Shown: positions 1 to 9,239, numbered from the stretch's first letter. The stretch: 64,000 nt of DNA from Chrysophaeum taylorii (GCA_029834535.1 JAQMWT010000125.1:54910-118909), one strand, 5' to 3'. Numbers and translations are program-made. Notes: generated by a model from the letters alone, not told the origin.

Positions 1-1
1 A

Positions 2-220
2 CTCCGCCAGCACCTCGACGTCCCCGAGCGCGTCGACCTCCTCAACAACCGCCTCGACATTTTGAAAGAACTCCTCGAGGTCCTCAACACCCAGCTCTCC
101 AACCACCACTCGTCCCGCCTCGAAATCATCGTCATCTGGCTCATTATCGCCGAAATCCTCGTCACCCTCTTTGCCTTTATCATGGACCGCCTCCTTCCGC
201 GCGGCTACTCTCACGACTGA
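2..220 (+). CDS. RMND1/DUF155 (RMD1/Sif2-like) family protein, C-terminal fragment
   Basis: Only the last 72 residues are visible; the frame is open at the left edge and stops with TGA at 218-220. The segment LNNRLDILKELLEVLN followed by a short linker, SSRLEIIVIWLIIAEIL and a hydrophobic stretch is the characteristic C-terminal end of DUF155 proteins (yeast Rmd1/Rmd8, human RMND1). In that family a long helix precedes a single C-terminal membrane span. The mitochondrial members support translation of organelle-encoded proteins; other members are extra-mitochondrial and poorly understood. Which subgroup this belongs to cannot be decided from the fragment. The next gene starts 126 bp downstream on the same strand. 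Confidence 0.75.
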   Translation, partial: LRQHLDVPERVDLLNNRLDILKELLEVLNTQLSNHHSSRLEIIVIWLIIAEILVTLFAFIMDRLLPRGYSHD

Positions 221-346
221 GGAGGAGAGCGCGAGCGAGGCAGGCAGTCCGTCCACTCCTCGGGGGGGGGCGGACGGACGGACGGAAGGACCCTTCGTTC
301 CCCCCCCCCCTTCTCGTGTGGTGGTAATACTGGCACACAACACATC

Positions 347-811
347 ATGGACGCGGCATTCCGGATCGCGGCGTCGCACTATCTGCAGGCCATGCCCAAG
401 CTGACCCACTCTCAAAAGGTGTGTCGGCTCTATCGGCACTTCCTCAAGACGGCCAATTCCTGGGCCGTTGACCGCCAGATCTTCATCGAGCACGCCGACG
501 AGATCCGCACAGCCTTTGACGACAACGCCAATATCGACCCCCACTCTAAAAAAGCCGCGCTCCTCCTCAAGAAGGGCGAAGAACTCCTCAAGGAATACAC
601 GCATCCCGACCCCTACGTCAATCCCGCGATGCCGGGGGGTTCGCTCTACATGCGCAACGCCCCGCAACCTCTCGAAGTCGTCTACGACGGCCACGTCCCC
701 GAGGGCGAAGACACCACGCTCATCAACCCCGACTTATCCCCCGTCCGTGAAGGCGAAAAAGGCACCGTCGGCCGCGTCCTCGTCAACTTCGCCAACAAGG
801 AGATGATCTGA
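347..811 (+). CDS. NDUFB9: NDUFB9-like LYR-motif subunit of mitochondrial complex I
   Basis: A 154-residue protein with the complex I LYR signature: KVCRLYRHFLK places Leu-Tyr-Arg at residues 28-30 in the first helix, followed by a second helix and a conserved downstream segment (VNPAMPGGSLYMRN) typical of the B22/NDUFB9 subunit. Human NDUFB9 is 179 residues, so the length fits. In other eukaryotes this subunit sits in the distal membrane arm on the matrix side and binds the mitochondrial acyl carrier protein through the LYR helix. No cleavable presequence is obvious, as usual for this subunit. The ATG at 347 is chosen because the family begins only shortly before the LYR helix. LYR proteins are a broad group, but the C-terminal half favours NDUFB9 over LYRM or ETF regulators. 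Confidence 0.8.
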   Translation: MDAAFRIAASHYLQAMPKLTHSQKVCRLYRHFLKTANSWAVDRQIFIEHADEIRTAFDDNANIDPHSKKAALLLKKGEELLKEYTHPDPYVNPAMPGGSLYMRNAPQPLEVVYDGHVPEGEDTTLINPDLSPVREGEKGTVGRVLVNFANKEMI

Positions 812-2143
812 TCGGATCGGATCGGACCGGATCTTGATCTACGCCCTTTCGACCGAGTGCACTACGCTCGTGGGTTGTCTAATTACCGACCGGCAGTCTC
901 ATGGCGGCAAACAACGTGTGACTCTTTGCGTTGAGTTTTAGAACTACACGAAGTGAGCGGCGTCCGCGGCGGGGACTGGCACTTCCGCCTGAAGTGTGTT
1001 GTTAGAGGAGGCCGTCGTGCGTCACAGCTCGTGGAACGACGAACTCCTTGCGCCAGTTCGCTTTTCACGCCAATCACTCTTTCGACCTCTACGCAAAATA
1101 CGTCTCTGCACGGCACCCAGGATTGTCAAGAACGACATCGTAAAGGAAGCCGCCTGCTTATTGCCTTATGTTCTACATAGAATACCGGCGCGAACTTAAC
1201 GCCGCGAAGCGCGGCAAGCTGCACCTGCACGGACGGAGTCCCCACCAGGTACCTTCTTCGAGGCATATTTCCGCGGCAGTAGTGCCGTTCGTGACAACGG
1301 GCGAAGCCACATAGCGATATGCGCTCAAATTAGATGTGCCTCCATAGCGGAGGGCTGCCAGCTTCTCCCAGCGCAGCGGCCTGCAAATGGCGGTTGTCCA
1401 ACACACGGGCATGGTCCTCCATTGATAAATCGACCAAGACCGACAGCGGCTCCCTGGGCCTGACTACCGTTGTCAACGCGCTTAACTATCAATCTAATGG
1501 CCGGGAACCACCCACCCGACATGCTTTCTTCGTGGTACATCCTATCTAACGACCTAAATGTACAGAGGATGACGCCAAAATCGCGCAACTTGCGACTAAC
1601 TATATCACTTTGGCCAGTGCGCTTTTTCTGTGTTCGCCGGCTTGTCCTGAAATTGAGTTCAGGCCATCGCCTGCTCTTCCGTGCACTTCGCTCTGCATTT
1701 CTTTGCTACATCATTTTGCCTAACTCCCCCCTCGCTCCTTTGTCTACGGATTGGCTAGGCCGCCGCCGCCCGAGTGGTGTGGTGGAATATGAACTACGCC
1801 TGGGCTCGAGTTTCAGACCTGTACGGCTGGGCTTGCGTTCCAGACCTCGAAGGCGCTCATTTATCTCCTGCCCGTCGTTTCTGGCCCCTTTGCCACGGTT
1901 CGGGAGGAGAGAAGCTCGTCGCACGGAGAAAATGACTCGGTGACCCATTCGTTCCCGCAAGCTTAGCCTTATTCCTGCGTTGATTGTTTTCAGGCATTTA
2001 CGACGCCAATATGCGGCTGGGGCGGTTACAAGAATACGGCCTACCAAAACCCCGCTTGCCAAAACTCCAGAAAATAAAACCCTCGACGTACATCCCCGCT
2101 TTTAGCCGTCGACCTTTTAAAACCCAGAAATAGACTCATCGCC
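812..2143. other. Gene-free interval
   Basis: About 1.3 kb with no reading frame resembling a protein. It opens with a short run of GATCG-type pentamers just after the NDUFB9 stop (810-835). Base composition is visibly more AT-rich than the flanking genes. The short ORFs here have no recognisable domains and overlap on both strands. It may be decayed transposon DNA continuous with the R1 repeats that follow, but I cannot show homology. Confidence 0.5.
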
Positions 2144-2290
2144 TGCCCCGCGGCTCGGCGATGACCCTGACAAGGCCCCGCATACCCATCTACGCCCTTC
2201 AGGCACGTCTTTTATGTCCCGACACACAACGCACCAAAAACCTTCAAGCACTCCCCCCTCTTAGCAGTCGACCTTTCATAACCCGAAAAA
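2144..2290 (+). repeat. Dispersed repeat R1, copy A (3' end)
   Basis: The motif CCTGCCCCGCGGCTCGGCGA, followed by a GACxxxACNAGG-like junction, a CAGGCAC box and then CTTAGCAGTCGACC, recurs in this window. The same blocks appear around 2563-2645, 37138-37285 and (tail only) 16084-16170. This copy carries the tail motif at about 2260-2272. The shared order of blocks shows a common mobile or amplified source. No terminal inverted repeats were found. Confidence 0.6.
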
Positions 2291-2645
2291 TAGAGCGCAC
2301 AGCAGCCCTGACTTGGGGGGCGGAAAATGGCTGTGCCTACTACGCCGAGGCCAAGGCGGCACAAGTTCGCCGCATCTACCGCGAGTAGGGGATCGCCAAC
2401 GCCTTGGGCCGGGCGCGCTCTGTCCTCACCGCCCTCAGCCATATCGCCGCCTCGGGCAGCCCCACCCAGGCCGCACGTGCCCAGCGGGACGTCACACTCC
2501 GCCGCACGTACGTCCTATGGCATCGGGCGTATGACTTACGGGCGGGGGCCGTCCTCTCCTCTCCTGCCCCGCGGCTCGGCGATGACTCCGACTAGATCCC
2601 GCCTTTCAGGCACCCTCGCGTCTTCACACAAGCCCCAAAACCCCT
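2290..2645 (+). pseudogene. R1 element copy B: decayed C-terminal coding segment plus 3' end
   Basis: One frame reads ENGCAYYAEAKAAQVRRIYR, meets an in-frame TAG at 2386-2388, then continues GRARSVLTALSHIAASGSP and on to LSSPAPRLGDDSD with a stop at 2593-2595. The same protein, with many synonymous and conservative differences, is encoded at 36982-37173. That pattern of change indicates that the ancestral element was translated. I do not recognise the protein family. The internal stop and the lack of an upstream coding region make this a dead 5'-truncated copy. Confidence 0.6.
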
Positions 2646-2858
2646 GAACGGGATACCTCCGCTTTTCCGGCACCCTCACGTCTCAAGACAACACCAACGC
2701 GAAATGAGCCATAAGGCTTTTGCGTTTTATTTTCACTTCTGTTGTTCTTTTCTTTCTGCCGCGACTCTCAGCTCCACAGAGGGGAACATGAATGGACCTC
2801 ATTTGCCCCTGTTTTGCCACATTTCCCTTGTTACATCGTGAGGGCGTCATCAAATTCG

Positions 2859-4487
2859 ATGGCGCATTTCATCGCGGTCCTGGCGTGCGTCTCATTCAGC
2901 AAGGTGGCCGCTCTGCCGACTGTGGTGCCGACGCATGTCAAGCCGACACCGACATTCGAGCCGACGTCACTGACAGACCCGCCATCCATGAGCATGGCAC
3001 CGTCACATCACAAACCAACGCCGACGTTCGAGCCGACGCCGCTGACTGACGCGCCATCCATAAGCATGGCACCGTCACACACCAGGCCAACGCCGACATT
3101 CGAGCCGACGCCGCTGACTGCCCCGCCATCAATAAGCATGGCACCGTCATACCTGAAGCCGACGCCAACTTTCGAACCATCACCGCAGCCTACTTCTGTG
3201 CCGTCGTCGCCATCTACGTCAGAGCCAAGTCAAAGACCCAGTCCGAAACCAACTCACAGGCCCACCCCAACTTTCAAACCATCCCCGATACCGACCGTAT
3301 CGACACCGTCGCAGTGTCCTTCGAGCGAGCCGTCGGTATGCCCGACACCGTCGCCGTCTACGTCAGAGCCAAGTCAAAGACCCAGTCCGAAACCAACTCA
3401 CAGGCCCACCCCAACTTTCAAACCATCCCCAATACCGACCGTATCGACACCGTCGCAGTGTCCTTCGAGCCTGCCGTCGGTATGCCCGACACCGTCGCCG
3501 TCTACGTCAGAGCCAAGTCAAAGACCTAGTCCGAAACCAACTCATAGGCCGACCCCAACTTTCAAACCATCCCCGATACTGAACGTATCGACACCGTCGG
3601 AGTGTCCTTCGAGCTCGCCGTCGGTATGCCCGACACCGTCGCCGTCTACGTCAGAGCCAAGTCAAAGACCTAGTCCGAAACCAACTCATAGGCCGACCCC
3701 AACTCTCAAACCATCCCCGATACCGACCGTATCGACACCGTCGCAGTGTCCTTCGAGCCTGCCGTCGGGATGCCCGACACCGTCGCCATCTACGTCAGAG
3801 CCAAGTCAAAGACCTAGTCCGAAACCAACTCATAGGCCGACCCCAACTCTCAAACCATCCCCGATACCGACCGTATCGACACCGTCGCAGTGTCCTTCGA
3901 GCCTGCCGTCGGGATGCCCGACACCGTCGCCATCTACGTCAGAGCCAAGTCAAAGACCTAGTCCGAAACCAACTCATAGGCCGACCCCAACTCTCAAACC
4001 ATCCCCGATACCGACCGCATCGAATCCGTCGCAGTGTCCTTCGAACGTGCCGTCGGGATGCCCGACACCGTCGCCATCTACGCCCGAACCATCTCGAGCG
4101 CCCAAGCCGGTCCCAACAAAGAGTCCTACAAAACCACCGACAACCGAACCGATGACACACAGAGCAACACCGGCCCCTAGCCCATCGCCTTCCGTGGGTC
4201 CAACAAATCCCGCGGCTGGCAGCCACAAGAAGAAGAAGAAGAAGAATAAGGGACTCGATACTCCGCACGATATTGACACCGCTAAACGCCGGACCCTCAT
4301 TATCATAATCACCACCCTTGGCGCCTTGCTCATCCTCTTGACTTTGGCGTTAATCGAAATCTTTTATGCTTCCATCTCCACGACAGTCGCTTCTGCTTTC
4401 GGAACCCCGACCAACGTCCAAAAATCTGAAACAGGAACACCGACCCAAGACGCGTCAGTCGACGAGAAGGTTCACCTTCTGTCTTGA
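2859..4487 (+). CDS. Pro/Thr/Ser-rich tandem-repeat surface protein with signal peptide and C-terminal TM
   Basis: The start at 2859 is preferred over an upstream in-frame ATG at 2742 because it gives a signal peptide directly (MAHFIAVLACVSFSKVAALP). The 542-residue protein then has three 24-residue repeats (PTPTFEPTPLTDAPSISMAP type), six near-identical 48-residue (144-bp) repeats beginning near 3211, 3355, 3499, 3643, 3787 and 3931, and a partial seventh. The 48-residue unit carries two cysteines (SQCPSS and PSVCPTP). A basic stretch (KKKKKKNKG) and a hydrophobic segment (RTLIIIITTLGALLILLTLA) near residue 485 end in a short cytoplasmic tail. This is a type I cell-surface or wall-associated layout, resembling the PT/PS-rich proteins common in stramenopiles. 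Function unknown. Confidence 0.7.
   Translation: MAHFIAVLACVSFSKVAALPTVVPTHVKPTPTFEPTSLTDPPSMSMAPSHHKPTPTFEPTPLTDAPSISMAPSHTRPTPTFEPTPLTAPPSISMAPSYLKPTPTFEPSPQPTSVPSSPSTSEPSQRPSPKPTHRPTPTFKPSPIPTVSTPSQCPSSEPSVCPTPSPSTSEPSQRPSPKPTHRPTPTFKPSPIPTVSTPSQCPSSLPSVCPTPSPSTSEPSQRPSPKPTHRPTPTFKPSPILNVSTPSECPSSSPSVCPTPSPSTSEPSQRPSPKPTHRPTPTLKPSPIPTVSTPSQCPSSLPSGCPTPSPSTSEPSQRPSPKPTHRPTPTLKPSPIPTVSTPSQCPSSLPSGCPTPSPSTSEPSQRPSPKPTHRPTPTLKPSPIPTASNPSQCPSNVPSGCPTPSPSTPEPSRAPKPVPTKSPTKPPTTEPMTHRATPAPSPSPSVGPTNPAAGSHKKKKKKNKGLDTPHDIDTAKRRTLIIIITTLGALLILLTLALIEIFYASISTTVASAFGTPTNVQKSETGTPTQDASVDEKVHLLS
3211..4090 (+). repeat. 144-bp in-frame tandem repeat array, six units plus a partial unit
   Basis: The sequence TCTACGTCAGAGCCAAGTCA returns every 144 bp from 3213 onward and reads in one frame as a 48-residue unit. 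Units 2 to 6 are nearly identical, so the array probably expands and contracts by unequal exchange or slippage without breaking the frame. It lies inside the surface-protein CDS. Confidence 0.9.
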
Positions 4488-5336
4488 TACTCTTCGCCTC
4501 CTTTTTTCCCCCAACGAGATGCTCAGTCAACAGGACTCTATATAATCAAATGTTATTGGGCCTTAGGCATTGACAGTTCCGCGTACGTGCGTTGAAGACA
4601 CCTGTGCCGTAAAAAACTCCCAAATCCCGAAGTGACGTCGGAAAAACTAAAGCGGAGGGTGTCTGCGAGCCTCGATAGCCCGCGCGTGGATCTAGGGTCG
4701 CGCGTTGTAGTGGTCGTGATCACGGCCGTTGAAGGCTCCGACGAAGAAGGAGTCTGAGCGGCCTTGATCTTGTGGCGCTTCCCTACCAGTCGGGGCGGGG
4801 TTGAGGTCGTGCAACGTGTCGCAGTCAAAGGGGGGGGAGGACGACTCTCGAGGTAACTTTGTTGTAAGTAACAGCGTTGGGAATTCGCTGGGCTCACTTC
4901 ACTAGGTTCAATGAATTTGGTTCACTTCACTTCACTTCACTTCACCAAAAGTTTATGTCCGAAGTCCAATCTTCACTTCACGTTCATTCACTATGGCTGA
5001 CGGCCTGACCCTGACCCCGTCTGATGACCGTAGTCGAGCCGCGCTACCAGGAGGTGGAGGATAATGTTGATGATGAGGAGGAAACGCGGAACAGAAGGAG
5101 GAGCAAAATAAAAAGCCGATGTCGATGCTGACGTCGAACACGCCCGGCAAAACTGGATGATAAACCAGGAAAACGTCTTGCTCGGCGCGGACGAGGCGGA
5201 CAAAGTTGCCCTACAGCGCGTGAAGAAGAATTTCATTGCGGCGGCCCGGATCAAGCATAGCAACCTCGCCGAGACCGAGTTCAAACACGCCGGAAGCACT
5301 ATCCCCGACGACTCTGCGGGTACGCCAAGGTTTTTG
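4488..5336. other. Intergenic stretch with TTCAC pentamer repeat
   Basis: No supported gene. A perfect run of about five TTCAC pentamers sits at 4919-4944, with further scattered copies to 4990. Short ORFs on both strands have no recognisable features. The right end grades into the broken surface-protein copy at 5337. Confidence 0.5.
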
Positions 5337-5800
5337 ATGCCAACGACATTAACTGACGCGCGATCCATCCATAAGCATCGCAGCATCACAAACAAAGCCG
5401 ACGCCGACGTTTGAGCCACCACCCCAGCTCACCTCTTTCCCGTCATCGACTTAAATCCAGAGCTGACCCGACGACCCAGTCCGAAACCATTTCACAGTCC
5501 AACCCTCCTCAGACTGAACCACGAGGCCCGGAGATGGTAGCCAAAAAAAGCAGCAGGGATGGATTGATCAGCAACCCTCTGAGCTATGATGTCCAGAAAA
5601 CCAAACGACAACGGGGCCTTATCATCGTCATCGCCGCCTGTTCCGCTTTGGCCAGTCGTCCTCGTGGCGTCGGCAGTCGCGGAATCCGCTTCTGTTCAAT
5701 CCCCAGGCCCGGGGATTGCTGCTACTGCATTCGGAGAAGGCCGTCCCTGTCGATGAATCGGCACGGCTTATTTCTCAACGACAAAAAGGGGTAGTAGACC
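5337..5800 (+). pseudogene. Broken paralogue of the upstream Pro/Thr-rich surface protein
   Basis: This stretch aligns by eye to the 2859-4487 gene: a CCATCCATAAGCATCGCAGC block (the SISMAP-type repeat), a CCGACGCCGACGTTTGAGCC block (PTPTFEP), a degenerate 48-residue unit with GACCCAGTCCGAAACCA, and a final segment reading KTKRQRGLIIVIAACSALAS that matches the membrane-proximal end of the intact protein. The repeat frame is interrupted by stops (for example within ACTTAAATCC near 5449) and the blocks fall in different frames. Only one degenerate 48-residue unit remains, so the array collapsed or never expanded. It is a tandem-duplicated pseudogene. Confidence 0.7.
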
Positions 5801-5859
5801 GGTGATAAATCTGGTGAGAGACAGAAAACCATTAGATGGATGGAAGGGATTTATTATTA

Positions 5860-7047
5860 CTAGGGCGAAAGAGGTCGTCGTCTATCGGCACGGGCTTTGG
5901 CAGCCCTCGCTTTGAGCAAGAGACGCATCTCGCGGTCGAGATCGGGGTCTATTATCAAGGCCGAGTCGTAGTTTCTTCCGGAGGTTGCGTCGCCGACAAT
6001 CAAAAGCTTGAGCCTGGGGCGCTTTTTTTCAAACAAGTCGGGGGCTACGTGGAATAGATCGTTGCCGCGGACGTCGAGGAGGTGGAGGACGCGAAGGCGG
6101 AGGAGAGCGTCGACGGGGAGGTCCGAGATGGCGTTGTCGGCAAAGTTAAGGACGTGGAGGGTCGCGGGGAGGCAGTGGGCCGGGAGGTCGAAGAAGGCGT
6201 TCTTGCTGAGCGCGAGCGTCCTGAGTTTAGGCATGGCGGCGAGCGTTTTCGGGAGCGCGTCGAGCGAGTTGCGGTCCGCGTAGAGTTTGTCGATGTTCGT
6301 TGCGTGCGTGGCGAGGGCGTCGGGGAGTGTTCTCAAACCGACGCCCGAGACGCAGAGAGTCGAGAGGTGTTGGAGCGTGCGACAGAGGGCGGTCGGAAAG
6401 TGGCCGACAGCCGTGTTATTGGTGAGCCAGAGGTGTCTGAGGAAGGGAAGCTTCGCGGCGGCGCGCACCAGCCTCGACGCGTACCGGGCATCGATTCCCT
6501 CGAGCGTGGGAGCCACCCCGAGACTATCCAACGAGAGGTTCGCCAGGCTCGAGAGGGGGATGCGGTCTCGCGCGTTTGGCGGGAGCGAGAGGTCGAGCAC
6601 GCCGTGCGCCTCGATGCACGCGCGATGCTTAAGTCGCGCTTCCAAGAGCTCGTCGGGATCGAGGATACCCGCAGGAGGTCGCCTCGGGCGGCGGCGGACT
6701 CTGCGGTCGGGGGGTTGCGCGGCGGCGGGCGGCGGCTCTTCGACGACTGAAACCCTGGGAAGCTCTTCGATTGCAAAGAAGCTCTTCAGAAACTTGGCCC
6801 CATCGAGGGCGCCGCCGTTTTTGTCCTCGTTGTCGTCGAAGTGGGCCACGAGGGCAGCGACTTCTTCGTCGTTCAGCATACTCCGTCCGAAGCACCGGCG
6901 CAGCCGTTGCTTGAAAGCCGCCGGCGTGAGGCGTTCGCCGAGGATCGAGCGTAGGACCTCGTTGTTGCCGTCGTACCTCACGGCGGCGAACGTCATCTTC
7001 GCCAGCGCCTGCGTGAGCGCCGACGTCGTCGACGCCGTAGGCAGCAT
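5860..7047 (-). CDS. Leucine-rich repeat protein with N-terminal EF-hand-like segment
   Basis: A 395-residue protein. Residues 1-110 contain a helix-rich region with AALVAHFDDNEDKNGGALDG, which resembles one EF-hand pair with imperfect calcium-ligand spacing. A basic Pro/Arg linker (about 112-128) follows. Residues 170-350 are LRRs of the LxxLxLxxNxLxxLP type (LPKTLAAMPKLRTLALSKNA is one unit). The C-terminus is basic and short. No membrane span, kinase or nucleotide-binding domain is visible, so the likely role is a cytosolic interaction scaffold, possibly calcium-responsive (inference). The gene is divergent from the coiled-coil gene, with only 79 bp between the two start codons. Confidence 0.7.
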   Translation of the reverse strand: MLPTASTTSALTQALAKMTFAAVRYDGNNEVLRSILGERLTPAAFKQRLRRCFGRSMLNDEEVAALVAHFDDNEDKNGGALDGAKFLKSFFAIEELPRVSVVEEPPPAAAQPPDRRVRRRPRRPPAGILDPDELLEARLKHRACIEAHGVLDLSLPPNARDRIPLSSLANLSLDSLGVAPTLEGIDARYASRLVRAAAKLPFLRHLWLTNNTAVGHFPTALCRTLQHLSTLCVSGVGLRTLPDALATHATNIDKLYADRNSLDALPKTLAAMPKLRTLALSKNAFFDLPAHCLPATLHVLNFADNAISDLPVDALLRLRVLHLLDVRGNDLFHVAPDLFEKKRPRLKLLIVGDATSGRNYDSALIIDPDLDREMRLLLKARAAKARADRRRPLSP

Positions 7048-7126
7048 AATAAGGCGTTAGTAAGAATTCAAAGCCGCCCAACGGACGACGACGTCGACGA
7101 CGAGGCCACCACCACCAGAAAGCACC

Positions 7127-7953
7127 ATGGAGGTGAGTTCGTTCGTTCTTTCTTTCTTTCTTTCTCGTGTGTGTTGTCGGTCAGAGGAAGAAGAGCGCGT
7201 CCCCCTTAGGACGAGGAAGAGAGCGTGGAGCGGTACATATCCGAGATGCGGGCGTCGCGCGAGGAGCTTCTGACGAAGATCCAAAGGAGTTCCGAGGATA
7301 TCGCTGGGCGGTGCCGCGAGGCAATGGAGTCGGCGCGCGACAACGTGTCGCAGCTGTTCGACGACGGGGAGCGCGAACGCGTGGTCGCAGCTTACGCCGA
7401 GAAGCTCAAGGCGTCGCGCGAGGAGACGCTCCGGAAGCTCGAGGAGCGACAGACGGCGGAGCGCGAAACGATGATAAAGGACCTCAAGGCGGACGTCGCG
7501 ACGATCATGGAGTCGGTCGTCGACAAGCTCAAGCGCGAGATCGACCGCGCGACCCAAGCGCAGCGCGAGGAGGCCGACAGACAGCGCCAGGCCGAACTCG
7601 ATCGCCTCGTCGAAGAACAGCGCGAGGAGATGAAACGTTTCCACGATTCCGCGGTGGCCTCGCTCAAGGCCGCCATGGCAGACCACCGCGCCGGCGCGAT
7701 GCGCAAGTACAACGAAGAAATGGCTAAATTCCGCGACGCCCAGCTCCAGGAACTTTCCAAAATTTCCCTCGACGACCTCGCCCGCCTCGACGACCTCGGC
7801 GAAGACGACGACGACGATGACGACCTCCTCTTGCCCGACGCCGACGTCAAAAGGACGCCCTCCCGCCATTACCTCGACGACACAAACGACGCCTCCCTCC
7901 TCACCGATGGCACCACGTCCCTGCGGCGGGGGGGGAGATCCGCCGGTAGGTGA
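7127..7953 (+). CDS. Coiled-coil protein, two exons (6-nt coding first exon)
   Basis: The preferred model is ATGGAG at 7127-7132, an intron at 7133-7209 (GTGAGT...TTAG, 77 nt) and exon 2 at 7210-7953. Splicing reads M-E-D-E-E-E-S-V-E-R-Y, in frame with the long ORF, which otherwise has no upstream ATG. The product is 249 residues, almost wholly charged alpha-helix (about residues 15-190, with Glu/Arg/Lys heptads such as AYAEKLKASREETLRKLEER). An acidic block (GEDDDDDDDLLLPD) and a short Ser/Arg tail follow. No recognisable domain beyond coiled coil; function unknown. The gene is divergent from the LRR gene and its stop lies 38 bp from that of the next, convergent gene. Confidence 0.75.
7133..7209 (+). 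other. Intron directly after codon 2 (GT-AG, 77 nt)
   Basis: Donor GTGAGT follows ATGGAG; the acceptor CCCCCTTAG precedes GACGAGGAAG. A CTTT-repeat pyrimidine tract lies inside (about 7145-7170). The phase is 0 and joining restores an ATG-initiated frame. Confidence 0.75.
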
Positions 7954-7991
7954 AAGAATGAATTCGAATTCCACCACCATTCGAGTATCGT

Positions 7992-9239
7992 CTACGGCGC
8001 GGCGGCGGCGGCGGCGGCGATTCTGAGGACCCGGGATGCCTTGAGGGGCATGCAGTAAAGGGCGCCGTCGGCGCCGACGACGCCACCCTCCCAGAAATTG
8101 AGTCCCGGCGCGGGGTGAGGGAGGAGGTCGACGCGGCGGTTGGCGGTGTCGATGCAGAGGACGGACTCGCACTTGAGGGGAATCGCGTAGATGCGACCGT
8201 CCGCGAGAAGTGCTCCGTTCTGCCATTTGTTCTGGCCCCTCGAGCGGCCGCGGGCGAGGTGCGCGAGCGAGGGCCCAAAGTTCTCGACGGTGTCGGTTCT
8301 CGGGTCCACCTTGAGCACAAAGTCGGCGTCGGAGGGAATGCAGTAGACGCAACCGTCGGCGCCCACGACGGCCCCGAGAAACTTGTACTTGTCGTCGCCG
8401 CGGTGCTCGCCGCTCCGGAAGACGCCCTTGCCATGCAGCGTGACGCTGTCCCCGTGGATCTTGAGCACCTCGTCGGCGTTCGACGGCACACCCCAGATCG
8501 ATCCGTCGCCGGCCACGACGCCGCCGCTGCGACGCCAAGATCAAAAACAATAAGCGAAAAAACCCACGCACTGCCACAACCAGCCGCCCGGCGGGACGCG
8601 GCCGATGGTCGAGACCACAGGCACCGCGCCCGAGGTCTCGATTTTCAGCACGGCGTCGGCGCAGGCTGGAATCCCGTAGATGGTCGACCCCGATCGAAGC
8701 CCGCCGTACCATTTCCAACGTCCCGGAAATCTCGGTCCAACGAGTTCCACGTCTGGCTTCCCGCCGTCGTCCTTTCGCGGGGCGATCCGGAGCACGCGTT
8801 CCGCGCTCTGCGGGATGCAGTAGATGGCGTCGTCGCTGCCGACGACGCCGCCGTGCCACTTCCACTCGCCCGGAAATTCCGGGCCGACCTCCTCCGCCGC
8901 GACAGCCGATCCCGGCCTGATGCGCAGCACGCGAAGCGCGTGGCAAGGCACGCCGTACAAGCACCCGTCGCACCCGCGCGCCGCGCGCAACCACTTGTAC
9001 TTGCCCTCGAACACCGGACCGACGACCGTCGCCTTGTCTGGCCCCTCGATCTTCAATATCCTCTTTGCGTGCCCAGGGACGGCGTAGATGGCGCCATCCA
9101 CGCCGATCTCGCCGCCCAGGTACTTGTCCGCGCCCGCGATATCATCGCCGATAAGCCTTATCTCCGGCTTTCCAGCCTTTCCGCCGCCGAGAAACCGACT
9201 CGTCTGCAGCAGCGTCTCCAACACGTACTGGAGGAGCAT
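7992..9239 (-). CDS. Eight-repeat propeller-like protein (DGxIYxxPxxAxxVLxI repeats)
   Basis: The two-exon model is 9239-8572 and 8526-7992, removing a 45-nt intron; the product is 400 residues. Eight repeats of about 48 residues each carry DGxIYxxPxxAxxVLxI, often followed by a GxWKWHGGVV-type link; examples are DGAIYAVPGHAKRILKI and DGCVYCIPSDADFVLKV. Splicing regenerates WLWHGGVVAGDG across the junction, matching the EWKWHGGVV unit elsewhere, which supports the intron. Repeat number and beta-strand pattern suggest a beta-propeller like the SMP-30/NHL or Kelch folds. No catalytic residues can be assigned and substrate and role are unknown. The N-terminus has a short helical segment (MLLQYVLETLLQ), not a clear signal peptide. 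The start is 69 bp from the divergent neighbour. Confidence 0.75.
8527..8571 (-). other. Intron of 45 nt in the propeller-like gene
   Basis: On the minus strand the donor is GTGCGT and the acceptor CGCAG. Retaining it gives an early stop after CVGFFAYCF; removing it restores the repeat WLWHGGVV across the junction in phase 2. Confidence 0.85.

Noticed and set aside
3211-4090. Regular repeat array considered as CRISPR
   Set aside because: Units are contiguous 144-bp coding repeats with no unique spacers, in a eukaryotic gene.
4553-4897. Minus-strand ORF of 114 codons
   Set aside because: No domain, odd composition, next to simple repeats and no plausible promoter context.
7057-8994. A 645-codon minus-strand ORF
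   Set aside because: It overlaps the spliced coiled-coil gene and the propeller gene in wrong frames, and its composition is shadow-like.
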